DNA of 64,000 bases from Torreya grandis (Eukaryota; Streptophyta; Pinopsida; Cupressales; Taxaceae). Below, one piece after another: positions 1-10,662 of the stretch (positions are counted from its first letter, which is position 1; each line of letters starts with the position of its first letter). The position numbers were made by a program, and so were the translations under genes. The stretch covers positions 349,501-413,500 of the forward strand of contig JARHVA010000460.1 in the NCBI GenBank assembly GCA_037957365.1, in the 5' to 3' direction. Under the pieces are notes generated by a model that did not search any database, was not told where the DNA came from, and worked only from the letters and a program-made list of their open reading frames with translations.

Positions 1-89
1 ATCCGCAGCTATGAGTCTAAAAATAACGCTCATCATGCAAACTCTTGGTTCGTTAGTTCACTGCCCGTAAATAACTCGCAGTCGAACTA

Positions 90-200
90 CACAGGCGACC
101 GACGTCGGTCCCTGTCTGCCTGGGGTCGCCGACGCCGGCCGATATATGACCGATGTCGGTTGCCTTCCTGTCTTACCCTGCCGACGCCGGTTGGCCAGAC
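90..200. repeat. GC-rich cluster of short CCGAYGYCGG-type palindromes
   Basis: Four related near-palindromes occur at about 97-110 (a perfect 14-bp palindrome, GACCGACGTCGGTC), 128-140, 148-160 and 180-190, in a short GC-rich and CpG-rich patch that stands out from the AT-rich surroundings. Similar motifs occur in the LTRs of the Ty3 element at about 6650-6775 and 10300-10410. I infer that this patch is part of an LTR or promoter-like region of another retroelement cut off by the window edge. No gene is visible in it. Confidence 0.55.
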
Positions 201-487
201 CAACGCCAAACACTTCAGACACTCAGCAACTCATTCTGCAACCTCCTCCATGTCTGCATCAGTGAAGCTTTTAGCTCCACAATCCTAACATTACACAAGA
301 TGGGTGAATCATTGAGGACTCAAAATATGGTGTTAGGTCCATAAGGACCATAGACCTCAGCCATGATGGACATTTATTGATCAGATGAAGTGTTAAAATA
401 CATTTAATAAATAGAGTGACTAAAAGATCTATCACTAGAATGACCCACATAATTTGCTTCAACTTTTGTTTTGCATGGAGAACATGA

Positions 488-1330
488 TCATTGAGAAGGA
501 CATACATCTGCAAGATGTCCAATACCACCACATTTGAAACATATGGGTTCTTTATTATGTCTGTGAGATCTAGAAGAACATGAATCAATAGAATAACTAT
601 GAGAATAGTACTTGTGGTGATGCCTACATTTGGAATACCCTGGAGAGTGTCGATTTGAATGATGTGGAGACCGTCTAGAATGGTGTGGAGAGTGCCTCAA
701 AGAATGACTAGAGGAGTGTTTCTAAGACTATTGTTATACATGAAAATGATCTCTGTGATGGGACCTATTATTTTTATAGTGATCCTCTTCAGTGGTTGTA
801 CTCTTATTCCTTGAAAAATATTTCTCATTCTGAGTTAATAACTCACAAATAGAGTCAAATGTGACATTATTAAGCTTACAACTAAAGCTGTAGAATTTCA
901 AAAAAATTAGTGTATGCAAAACTAAGGCCATTGCATGTAATGGAAATCAACATGTCATCATCAATTTTACCACCAATTATATAGTATTCATATTTCGATG
1001 TTTTCATACAAGAGAGATATTCAGATATATCTTCATCAATACTAATCTTGTTATTAACTACATTAAGAGATAAACATTTTTATAGGCAATTTTTTTGCCA
1101 TACAAATCCATTAATGATTTTAACACTTTCCATGCACCAATTTTAATTTCTTATATATGAATGATAACCTATTTAGTATAGGATGCTTTTAAAAGTGTGA
1201 GTGTACACTTATCTCATTTCTTGTACTTAACCAATTTTCTAGCTTCAGTCATTGGTGTGGTCTCCTTTTCTGTGATATCTCATAAGTCATTAAAAATGAG
1301 TGTATTATCCATGTTGTTACTCCATTGCTT
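488..1330 (-). pseudogene. Ty1/copia-type Gag remnant with CCHC zinc knuckle
   Basis: Read on the minus strand from about 1330 down to 488, a decayed Gag (capsid) protein of a Ty1/copia retrotransposon can be followed through several stops. Visible in order are a WSNNMDNTL-like start, an AWKVLKSLMDLYGK stretch typical of the UBN2 Gag domain, an IGGKIDDDMLI stretch, an LNNVTFDSICELL stretch, and an Arg/His/Ser-rich tail ending in a zinc knuckle CFKCGGIGHLADVC (CX2CX4HX4C, 488-700). Gag packages the element's RNA. Protease, integrase and reverse transcriptase are not recognisable at lower coordinates, so only a 5' part of the element survives. Reading-frame breaks make it non-functional. The family assignment rests on motif recognition by eye. 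Confidence 0.7.
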
Positions 1331-2066
1331 ATAGTTTATATATTATAATTTTCCATTTTTGGATATTAACCTTACAATTTTTTCCATGATGGGAAAAAGT
1401 CAAAATAAGGGAACATTATTGGGGTTTTTCCTTTACCATGAACATATCTTATGCTTACAATAAAATAAGGGTTTTTGGATTTTGTCAAAAAAATACAAAT
1501 TATAAATCCTATTACACCCTTATATCACTAATTACAAAATAAAATATTCTAAAAATATTCCCTTTGACCAAGAAAAAATAATTGGAGGGTTTTGGCCCTT
1601 AAACCTCTTCTTCACAAACAAAATATAATTGATCAACTTGCCTTTAATGAATTTGTGTAAAGAAAGGGAAAATATTCTAACTAATATTGAAGTTTGGATG
1701 TGGATTAAAATGAAAAATAGCATGCATGGTAATTATTTTCAAAATGATTTTACTTTGCATGTAAAATATCTATGCTTTGTGCTTGCCTAATGAAGCTCAC
1801 AGGGGAAATAAAAAATTGTCAAGGATTTGTATGTTTTGTGCTTATTTATAAAGTTGCAAGGCACCATGCAAATTTGGATTCCAATATTTATATGCTAACA
1901 TAGAAATCATCAGTATTTACTTTACCTATGGTCTTTTACAACATGTGGCATTGCATTTTTTACTTGATTTGGATTTGTAAGGCTACATTTAGAGGCTACA
2001 TTCAGTACTTCATGGTAATATTTTCACTCATAGGCATCACCATTGTGCATATTTTTGACTCTAGGA
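1331..2066. other. AT-rich stretch with no recognised feature
   Basis: Short open frames only, none resembling a known domain. No LTR ends or primer-binding sites seen. It could be leader or LTR of the decayed minus-strand copia element to its left, but no second LTR copy is present to show this. Confidence 0.4.
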
Positions 2067-2345
2067 ATGGGTCTTCAGTTTCCTATTAGTTTTATTGTCA
2101 TATTTTTCAAGGTAGATAAATATGCTGAGTGAGTAAGCACTAGTGATCCTATTTATCTTGCATATGTTCTCAAGTTGATTGGGAATGACGTAGGAGATAA
2201 GAAGACTATTATTTTTCCCCATCACATTAATTTGGTGGTGAGGAATGATGAGGAGTTGAGTAAGCTTCTTGGGTCTATTATCATTTCTAATGGCAACAAC
2301 CTTCCAAACTTGACAAAACTACAACTCCCTATTATCGCTTTATTC
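2067..2345 (+). pseudogene. Histone H2A pseudogene (5'-truncated, stop and internal deletion)
   Basis: One forward frame reads through the H2A core fold: GLQFP, then KVDKYAE followed by an in-frame TGA where H2A has the Arg of KYAER, then [10 protein letters not shown], then a jump to KLIGND, then [20 protein letters not shown] and [17 protein letters not shown]. Relative to plant H2A, about eight residues of the central helix (the EYLAAEVLE region) are missing in frame. The basic N-terminal tail is not recognisable upstream and the acidic-patch residues NDEEL are retained. H2A is a core nucleosome protein. This copy cannot make it, because of the stop, the deletion and the lost N-terminus. 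The C-terminal end after residue ~NLPN is degenerate. No neighbouring histone genes are present. It may be a retrocopy, but no poly(A) tract is clear. Confidence 0.8.
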
Positions 2346-4189
2346 CAACACAATTTTTTTTACTTTTGTACAAGGATCTGACATTGACCAAATGAGAATA
2401 ATCTACCTTGAAATGTTAGCATTCAATCCTCCATTACAAACCCATGCTCTGATACCATTGTCAAGAATTGATACAAGAGGAAAAACTTTAATATTCGATA
2501 TAAGTAGATGATTTATTTTTTGTACAAAGGTAAGCATTTGAATATTATGTGAAAATAAAGTTGGTTACAAAACTAACAAATGGGTGAAACCAACATGTAA
2601 AAAAAACATAACTTGAAAATATATTTGGATTATAATCTAACAAGACGAAATTCAAATAATGGAATATGCAATGCTATGAGGGCAATGTGACATGTAAGTG
2701 CTAGATATAGAAGCATTTTAGGTGCAACTAGTTCACAGATTCACCAAAATAATTTCCCTTATAGTACATAATCAATAACATCCATTTTTGAAGTCTTTTG
2801 TCACTAGGTAAGGGCCTAACCAATTAGACCTAAACTTGTGACCTTCTCTTTTATTTTTGTCAATCTAGTTATCTATTCTAAGGATAAGGTCTCCAAAATG
2901 AATTGGTTAATTACAGGAATAATTATGAAACTCATAATACCATCAGTTGGGCATCATTAATATTGGTTAATTAACCATAGTATTTGGTTTTAAGAATCAA
3001 GAACTCAAACACTTACTCATCATGAACCCCTTTTGGTGTGGGAAGTGTTCTAAGACAGTGTTGCAATTTATGGGATTAATGATAAGACATGACTGATCTC
3101 ATTTATTCTATGTCCCAGGTAAAAAGATTTTGTGATGGATTATTGAGAAGTATGCTAGGGTTTATTGCTTCTACGAGGAGAAGATGATGTCTATCTTCAA
3201 TAATATGTGAGTAATCATATGGATCAGTGTCAATTTAGATGGTATATATCATTAATTTATGAATCCTTCCCTCAACCACTAGTGTGACTGAGGGAGGATG
3301 AATGGTTTACTTATCTATTCTAAAATAAAAACTACTAATTTCCCTAATATGATAGTGCATTGGGAAATTATACTGAAGATATATATCATTAGGATCTTTT
3401 AGGGGTTTGTCCTTATTTCCCAAGATTTCTATCATGCCAACATGGTGGTTTTTAATACAAGGGTTAAAAGCTTCTAAGCTAAGAGGCATGCGAGGACTAT
3501 AGGTTTCGATCTTATAAGGATGACAAGGAGTTTGTATTGGTTTGCCTCTTTCTGGGATATTGATATATTCAGCCATAGTCTTGGTTGAGACAGTTGTCAT
3601 GGTCAGTGGAGTTTCTTCTTATTATTTCTGTCGTTCCAAAACCATTTTATTTGTATTTTTATTTTGATGGAAGCATAGGAAATTATATACCTATCTCTAA
3701 GGAAAATAATTTGGTTTTTAGGGGGTATTTATCTTCAACCAACTATGGGGTTGTTTTCACACCATTGTTGGGTAAGTCACAATCAATGTATGACCATCAT
3801 TGTTTAAGTATCATCATTTAACTAACATCAAATGACCTAAGGTCTCCTTAATAAAAAAAAGTAACTAATGCTTCTCAAATTTTATGTAGGTGGGAACATA
3901 TCCAAATCTATATGGTTGATTTGAAATTTTGGTAGAGGCATGACACTTGATAGATAACACAATCCTAATGCATCGAGTAACCATGAAGAATGGGAGGGTG
4001 AGATTTTTAGCAGGTATAGGGAAATGATGTGGTAAAATGTATATATGAGATTAGAAATTAAATTAGAGCTACAAAAAAAATTTGGGCTAACTTTAGTATC
4101 CAAGAAATTTATAATGTTATGGGGTGTGCATTGATAATCCCTAGAGTGATTGATAGTGTTCACATCTTCCTTAGATTCAATTTCCATGA
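2346..4189 (-). other. Mostly non-coding; two unassigned minus-strand open frames
   Basis: Two longer open frames lie on the minus strand (3307-3600, 97 codons; 3882-4187, 101 codons). Neither shows a domain I recognise. They lie directly downstream, in the same orientation, of the Gag-like relic at 4190-5823, so they may be eroded protease/polymerase sequence of that element. No DSG protease motif or RT motif could be found. The rest of the interval shows nothing. Confidence 0.3.
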
Positions 4190-5823
4190 CTCATATCATG
4201 TAGGTATTAACTTATGGTTCTAGTTGGGGAACCACATTTGGGTTGATTATGTTAGAGGTAGAAGCCTTAGCCTCACGAACAACCACTGATGGTTTTCTTT
4301 AGCTTGATTACCCTGTGGATGGTTCAATATGGTGCATTTTTTATGGTATCAAAAGGGGTTTTGATAAACTCATTAATATTTAGAGGCATTAATGGCCAAT
4401 TGATTGAGATTGAGGTTTTACATTCGCATTCCCTAGGAATGTGTCCATAAATTTTTGTTGTTGGTCCTTAGGGAGTTTTTGAATGAATTTATTGTATTCC
4501 CTAAAGGCTATGGTATCATAACCAATGAATTGTTAGAAAACTAGTATAAATTAGAATCATATTACTAAGGTTTTTGAGGGTGGCTTTGTTTACTAAACCT
4601 TTGTTGATTTTTATTATAATAGAAATGTTGATTTTGATTAGGTTCAGTGTATTGCAACTGATTTTGAAACTATCCTTGGTTATGTCTATGACATTAAGTG
4701 TGATGAGGAGGAGGAAGATTGAACTCAACCATATGAACATTAGGTGGAGGGTTTTGATTTATTTTACCCATGTGGTTGTTATTAGCATTATTATTATTGC
4801 TTGCACCTATTAAGATTAATTTTTGTTAACCAAAATTTCCCCATTTCTTTGATTTGTTACATCATCTAAGGTGGTATTATGGTTCTTGTTAAAATATTAG
4901 GACTTCGATTACTAGAGTTATTTTGGTTAGAGTTTTGATATCCTCTATTATTTTGGTTAGGGATGACTATCTTTTCATTAGTCTCATAAGTTATATGACC
5001 ACTATTAATTATCACTTGATTAATTTTGAGAGCACGTTCAAGTGATTATTCATATGATTAATAGGGGAATTTTTGCATACCTTCTCTTATATCCTTGTTA
5101 AGGGAATGAAAGAATAGATCATATAGTTCCCTTTGGTCTATGTGTGGTATGTTGGAAGATGAGTATAATACTCTTTTCCATCTCATAATGAAATGGGTAT
5201 CTAATTCATTATGATCTTGATTGATGTGAAATAAATCTCACATAAAAGTCTTTAGGAGCTTGCTCATATTGAAGGATTTGATAAATTCAGACATGATTTG
5301 GCAAAAATAATGTATGGAACCATCAAGGAGGTGATAATACCAATCAAGGGATATTAATTCAAGGGTATTTAGATTTTTTTTTGAAACCACCTCATCCCAA
5401 GGTAAGAGTATTTAAATAACATTAGCATATGCCTTGACATGCACATTAGAATCACCCTTTCCCTTGATTTTTGGGAGGTTAACTAGGGGACATGGTAGAG
5501 TAACTCCTGGTATTTTATAATCGAGTGGTTATTTTAAGTACTCAGTGTATGTCCATATGTTATTAAAGTATATTAAAGGTGTAGTGTAATAATAATGAGT
5601 GGGTGGGTTTAGGTATAGGTTATTCAAGTGTAGCCACTAGGAGGAAAATAGGGTGATTGGTAGGGTGGTATAGAATAGGCCAAGAAATAGTTATCTGATT
5701 GAGTGGATTTAGATAATAAGGAGGGAGAGTGTTAGATAAAGTAGGGTTAGGTATTTATTAGGGAGGAGCATATGTGGTTGGTATGTAACTCGAAGGTGTA
5801 TAAGGTAATATATGGCTAGTTTG
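4190..5823 (-). pseudogene. Gag-like relic of a Ty3-type retroelement, downstream half
   Basis: On the minus strand a decayed Gag can be read: GKGDSNVHVKAYANVI, LLPWDEVVSKKNLNTLELIS, LDWYYHLLDGSIHYFCQIM, then HNELDTHFIMRWKRVLYSS and ELYDLFFHSLNKDIREGMQ, followed by an Asn/Gln-rich region. The spacing of the W-Y-L and F-x-R-W-K motifs is that of the retrotransposon Gag capsid domain. Several stops and at least one frame change break it. It is the downstream half of a relic whose upstream half lies at 10663-11365; the Ty3 element at 5824-10657 separates them. Confidence 0.6.
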
Positions 5824-7018
5824 TGTCATGTCCCCTTTTTAGTTGACATGTGCAGAGTAGATGATTAGCCTATTATGCGACCCTCGTAGGCTGATGAGAT
5901 GGATAGAGGGTCTTGATGGAGCTGGGCTTGGCTTTCGTTTGGGCTCTTTCGGACATGAATTAAGGGAGATAGTAATATTTGATTGATTTAATCAAATATT
6001 AATTATTTGGTCCAATTTTAATTAATTATTAATTAATTATTAATTATTGGGTCTAATTTTAGGATCCTAATTCTAATTTAAGAATTGGTCTAATTTTAAG
6101 ACCCTAGTTCTAATTTAAGAATTGGTCTAATTTTAAGACCCTAGTTCTAATTTAAGGAAGCCCTAAGTCTAATTTAAGGGAATCTAATTTTAGCAAGCAC
6201 ACCTTTAGAGGGGTATAAGGATCTCTCATGGGAGAGAGTTTGTATTCATGACTATTATTGATATTGATTCTTGTTAAGAAATTCTTCTGTGAAGACTGAG
6301 CCAAGGGTTCCAGGATTCCAATTGCATTGAAGAACGTCAACTCTTCATTGTGTGCGATTCAGAGGTTGTGAAAGATCAGCCGATCTATTGCCAAATTGAG
6401 AGATAACTTCAACCAGAAGTTATCATAGTATTACAGGTATTTGAGAGATAACTTCACTCAGAAGCTATCACAAGGGTTTAAAGGTATTTTCATTATTTTT
6501 GGGTTTTGATTCAAGAATTATCCAGATATAGATCTTTTGTATTAGCCCATAATTCTATAGATCAGGATCAAGCATACAGGTTGTGCTATATCAGCGGCCG
6601 TACGAATTCCATACAGATCCGTGAAAATCCATACGCATCAACAGAAAGCTCAGGTACTGACATCGGTGAACAGATACTGATAGAGACCGGCATCGGTCGG
6701 CATACAGCCGACATCAGCGAGATAACGACTACAGATCGACCGACGATGGCAGTATAACCAACGTTGGCGACTGTGTTTTTTACACAGCAGGCCGAGACGA
6801 ACCAGATTCAGAGTTCTTTCCTAGTTTGCAGAATATTCAGGCTATTCAGGCCGTACTTTTCAATATTCTTTGTATACTTGACAGAGGATCTCTATTGTAA
6901 GCTTATGAGCAAATAAATAAGAGTTTATACTGTGATTTATTTATCTATTTGAAGATATTTTTTAGAAATTTAGATAAGCAATTCAGAGCTTTGTTTTGAT
7001 ATTCGAAGGGATATTACA
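5824..7018 (+). repeat. 5' LTR of the Ty3 element
   Basis: Begins TGTCATGTCCCC and ends GATATTACA, with the target duplication GTTTG immediately before it. It holds short tandem repeats (three TCTAATTTAAG-type units near 6070-6180), a GC- and CpG-rich block of CATCGGT/CCGAC motifs at 6650-6775, and AATAAATAAG-type polyadenylation-like sequence near 6911. It pairs with the LTR at 9474-10657. Confidence 0.93.
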
Positions 7019-7019
7019 G

Positions 7020-7032
7020 TGGTATCAGAGCC
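7020..7032 (+). other. Primer-binding site (initiator-Met tRNA type)
   Basis: TGGTATCAGAGCC starts two bases after the LTR end. It is the standard plant retrotransposon site complementary to the 3' end of initiator-Met tRNA. Because the 3' LTR ends at the matching position, this copy is the one that was used for priming. Confidence 0.9.
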
Positions 7033-7216
7033 AGGTTCACGAGCAGGACGTGGAGAAGACAGCTTTTCATTGCCATTGTGGACACTATGAGTTTATAGTG
7101 ATGCCATTCGGGCTCACTAATGCGCCAGCAACATTTCAGTCCACCATGAATAGAGTCTTCCATTCACTGCTGAGGAGGTTCGTACTTGTCTTCTTTGATG
7201 ACATTCTGATATACAG
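7033..7216 (+). pseudogene. Misplaced reverse-transcriptase fragment in the leader
   Basis: A forward, stop-free piece of Ty3-type reverse transcriptase of about 60 residues sits between the primer-binding site and gag, where no pol sequence belongs. It reads from [11 protein letters not shown] through [20 protein letters not shown] to [13 protein letters not shown], so it spans the palm region including the catalytic F-D-D motif. The preceding residues encoded by the primer-binding site (YQSQ) resemble the Y-x-Q-I of the natural protein, so the junction may lie inside the primer site through chance similarity. It is flanked by a 16-bp direct repeat (7016-7031 and 7213-7228). It cannot form an enzyme alone. 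Confidence 0.88.
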
Positions 7217-7229
7217 TGGTATCAGAGCT
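7217..7229 (+). repeat. Second copy of the primer-binding site
   Basis: TGGTATCAGAGCT, 197 bp downstream of the first. The identity extends over ACAGTGGTATCAGAGC, part of which also encodes the last residues (IYS) of the RT fragment. The normal leader and Gag follow this copy, so the original element probably ran from the LTR straight into this sequence. Confidence 0.85.
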
Positions 7230-7261
7230 AAATCCTGCCATCCTGAGGGTTTAGAAATTTT

Positions 7262-8578
7262 ATGCAGCCACAAGAGTTGCGACCACATGGGTATTATACA
7301 CGCAGTAGAGCTTTGCTTGAAGGTACCCAGCTGTTAGAACAGCAACAGATTACCATGAGTGACAGACGTGAGGGTAGCCCACCCAGGGGCCACAGGTATG
7401 ATGTTGATCAAGACACCAGAGAATTCCACCGTGCTATGATGTCAGGCCAACAACAGATGAATCAGACACTACAAGCACTTACTACTATGATAAGGGGAAT
7501 GAACGCAACCGATAGACAGAATGGGGAATAAGGAGATAATAGGAGTGCTACTATTAATCAGAGACCACAGCAGACCCATTCCAGGATAGCATGTAGACCT
7601 ACACGCCCTACATTTATTCAAGAGGAACCAGATGTTCCAGCAGAAGAGGAGGCAGGAGATCCCTCATTTACAGATGTTTACCTGGATACAGATGATGAGT
7701 GGAACTTATTACCTCCTCATGTTCGAGAGAGGATGACCCTTGATCATTTTATTAATCTGAGGAGAGAGCACTACAGATTGGCTAGACAGGACAGGAGACC
7801 TAGACACCAGAACAATGATCTTAAGCATGCTACGAGCAGGCTCACACTCATGATGTTCGATGGAAGTGGTAAGGTCACAGCGTAGGCTTGGATTAGTAAG
7901 TTGGACACCTTTCTCACATTGCGTCTGATGGCCGAGGAAGATGCTATCAGATATGTGACACTACATCTTGAGGGAGTAGCTCACGATTGGTGGCACCACG
8001 GGATGGTGACACTCCATCATGATCGGATCACATCATATCAGGAGTTTGTGGATAGGCTGGTAGAGCATTTTGATAGGAGGGATCCAGAGTCCTATTTCAG
8101 AGAGTTAGCTCAGCTGCGCCAGAGTGGGAGTCTAGAGGCATACATTGGTGACTTCCAGAAGTTATCAGTCATGGTTCCTGACATTTCAGAGAGGCGACTA
8201 GTAGTACTCTTCATGGAGGGCTTGATGGAACCATTGAGAGGATGGATCAAAGGCTTTGATCCTCCTTCATTACAGGAAGCTATGAAGAAGGCGTGCAGTA
8301 TGGAGATGGCAGCCCCATCAAGTAGATCTAACTCCAGAGGTACTTCTTCATCTAGAGACCATAAGCACTCCAACGGGGATACAGAGAGACCAGATTTTAA
8401 CATAGATAAATCTGGGGTTAAAAATGATTCAAAGGCCAATCCAGCAGCACCACCTTTGGATCGTGAGGCACTTAATGATTTACGCAGGAAGAAGCTTTGC
8501 TTCTACTGCAAAGGTCCATATGATATCCATCACGATTGTCTTTTGAGGCCTAAGGGCAAGACAAATCATATGATGTAG
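7262..8578 (+). pseudogene. Ty3-type Gag (two internal stops)
   Basis: A single forward frame encodes Gag, the RNA-binding capsid protein of the element. The start may be 7262 or the ATG at about 7354 (MSDRREGSPPRG). Stops lie at 7529-7531 (TAA) and 7883-7885 (TAG), and another TAG ends this segment at 8576-8578. The capsid (retrotransposon Gag) domain is clear at 7886-8320: AWISKLDTFL, then HLEGVAHDWWHHGM, then FVDRLVEHFDRRDP, LRQSGSLEAYIGDFQKL and VVLFMEGLMEPLRGWI. A basic tail leads to the zinc-knuckle variant CFYCKGPYDIHHDC (non-canonical histidine spacing, as in other plant Ty3 Gags). The frame continues in phase into the protease. TAG in place of an expected CAG or TGG fits decay of methylated cytosines. 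Confidence 0.88.
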
Positions 8579-9496
8579 GTATATTATGAGGAGTCAGAAT
8601 CGGAAGATTTCAAACAGCATGATAGTTCTGAGGAGGCAGAGGCTTCAGAGCCTAAGGCAGAGGCAGATTTAGAGCTTCATATACAGGAGGCACGCCTATC
8701 CAGCATTCAGTCAGATGAGTCATTCAGACTCCGTGGAGTTTTGGCAGGGCAGAAGGTCACCACCCTTCTGGATATAGGAGCCACACATAATTTCATAGAT
8801 GCTAGATTTTTGGAGAAGCATGGACTCACTACCGAAGATTTTGAGGGCATTAGAGTTAAGGTCACCGATGGTCACACTCTTAAGTGTGAGCGTATGATTA
8901 GAGACCTCCCATTGCGCTTGAACAACTATGAGTTCAAGGTGGATTATTATGGGGTCAACATGGGGGACATAGAATTAGTCTTGGGTATGAAGTGGCTTCA
9001 TTCATTTGAGGAAGTTACTCTTCGTCTCAAAGACATGGAGGTTCATTTTGAGGTTGATGGGAAAACACATATTCTTAAAGCAATATGGGGCAACAGCTTC
9101 AAACATATGTTTTTTCATTGGATGGAGATGCCTATACTACATGACATGATAGAGTGCGATGACGAGTGCACATTGGCACCAACACAGGAGAGATATGAGG
9201 ACGAGCTTGGTCTTGAGGTGAGTTCAGTTCAAGAGTTAGTACATGTGGTAGAGTCTCAGCTTCCTTTTACAGGTGGGTCACATGTTGATGACGATATGCG
9301 TACAGGAGACAGAGGTGATGTGACGCCATTGGATGAGAGTGGTGATGGACAGGGCCTGGGGTTTGTGTTGGTTGATAGCACTGTAGATCGAGACTTCATT
9401 TGGGATCCAGGTGGATTGATTGGTCTATCATTCAGTGATTGCTTGAGGGCAAGCAATTTCAGGAGGGGCGGATTGTCATGTCCCCTTTTTAGTTGA
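8579..9496 (+). pseudogene. Retropepsin-like protease domain and short tail
   Basis: In the same frame as Gag after the TAG at 8576. An acidic linker (EESESEDF, EEAEASEPKAEADLEL) leads to an aspartic protease domain: LLDIGATHNFIDARFLEKHG (active-site region), then LRLNNYEFKVDYYGVNMGDI and ELVLGMKWLHSFEEV. The family active site is D-S/T-G; here it is D-I-G (about 8771-8779), so the protease is probably inactive. After the domain an acidic region continues without stops to the 3' LTR, ending inside it at 9496. No RT, RNase H or integrase follows, which suggests a large internal deletion joining protease to the element's 3' end. Confidence 0.85.
9461..9473 (+). other. Polypurine tract
   Basis: AGGAGGGGCGGAT directly before the 3' LTR, the expected primer for plus-strand synthesis. 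Confidence 0.75.
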
Positions 9497-10657
9497 CATT
9501 TGCAGAGTAGATGATTAGCCTATTATGCGACCCTCGTAGGCTGATGAGATGGATAGAGGGTCTTGATGGAGCTGGGCTTGGCTTTCGTTTGGGCTCTTTT
9601 AGACATGAATTAAGCGAGATATTAATATTTGATTGATTTAATCAAATATTAATTATTTGGTCCAATTTTAATTAATTATTAATTATTGGTTCTAATTTTA
9701 GGATCCTAATTCTAATTTAAGAATTGGTCTAATTTTAAGACCCTAGTTCTAATTTAAGAATTGGTCTAATTTTAAGACCCTAGTTCTAATTTAAGGAAGC
9801 CCTAAGTCTAATTTAAGGGAATCTAATTTTAGCAAGCACACCTTTAGAGGGGTATAAGGATCTCTCATGGGAGAGAGTTTGTATTCATGACTATTATTGA
9901 TATTGATTCTTGTTAAGAAATTCTTCTGTGAAGACTGAGCCAAGGGTTCCAGGATTCCAATTGCATTGAAGAACGTCAACTCTTCATTGTGTGTGATTCA
10001 GAGGTTGTGAAAGATCAGCCGATCTATTGCCAAATTGAGAGATAACTTCAACCAGAAGTTATCATAGTATTACAGGTATTTGAGAGATAACTTCACTCAG
10101 AAGCTATCACAAGGGTTTACAGGTATTTTCATTATTTTTGGGTTTTGATTCAAGAATTATCCAGATATAGATCTTTTGTATTAGCCCATAATTCTACAGA
10201 TCAGGATCAAGCATACAGGTTGTGCTATATCAGCGGCCGTACAAATTCCGTACAGATCCGTGAAAATCCGTACGCATCAACAGAAAGCTCAGGTACTGAC
10301 ATCAGCAAACAGATACTTACAGAGACTGGCATCGGTCGACATACAGCCGACATCAGTGAGATAATGACTACAGATCGACCGATGACGGTAGTATAACCGA
10401 TGTCGGCGACTGTGTTTTTTACACAGCAGGCCGAGACGAACCAGATTCAGAATTCTTTCCTAGTTTGAGGAATATTCAGGCTATTTAGGCCGTACTTTTC
10501 AATATTCTTTGTATACTTGATAGAGGATCTCTATTGTAAGCTTATGAGCAAATAAATAAGAGTTTATAATGCGATTTATTTATCTATTTGAAGATATTTT
10601 GTAGAAATTCAGATAAGCAATTCAGAGCTTTGTTTTGATATTCGAAGGGATATGACA
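9474..10657 (+). repeat. 3' LTR of the Ty3 element
   Basis: Begins TGTCATGTCCCC and ends GATATGACA, followed at 10658 by the target duplication GTTTG. It is 11 bp shorter than the 5' LTR because of one fewer ATTAATTATTA unit near 9670. The CpG-rich block at 10300-10410 carries most of the substitutions. Confidence 0.93.
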
Positions 10658-10662
10658 GTTTG

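Larger units (their letters stand above)
5824..10657 (+). mobile_element. Non-autonomous Ty3-type LTR retrotransposon (gag-protease only)
   Basis: A structurally complete element. Two long LTRs (1195 and 1184 bp) start TGTCATG and end in ACA, and both flanks carry the same 5-bp target duplication GTTTG (5819-5823 and 10658-10662). A primer-binding site follows the 5' LTR and a purine tract precedes the 3' LTR. The internal region is only about 2455 bp: a leader carrying a stray RT fragment, a Gag, and a protease-like domain. RNase H, integrase and most of RT are missing, so it would have depended on enzymes from a relative. By hand I count about three dozen substitutions plus one 11-bp indel between the LTRs, roughly 3% divergence. 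The substitutions cluster in the CpG-rich part of the LTR. Confidence 0.93.

Noticed and set aside
97..190. Possible CRISPR-like or bacterial operator array from repeated palindromes
   Set aside because: Spacing is irregular, units are near-identical only over 10-14 bp, and the context is plant retroelement DNA.
3307..4187. Protease or polymerase of the minus-strand Gag relic
   Set aside because: No D-S/T-G, Y-x-D-D or integrase motif found, so no function was assigned.
6152..6340. 62-codon minus-strand frame present in both Ty3 LTRs (also 9791-9979)
   Set aside because: It is antisense to the element and identical only because the LTRs are near-identical there; no domain.
8110..8439. 109-codon minus-strand frame opposite Gag
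   Set aside because: It is a shadow of the Gag capsid region; the forward frame has the recognisable domain and matching codon pattern.
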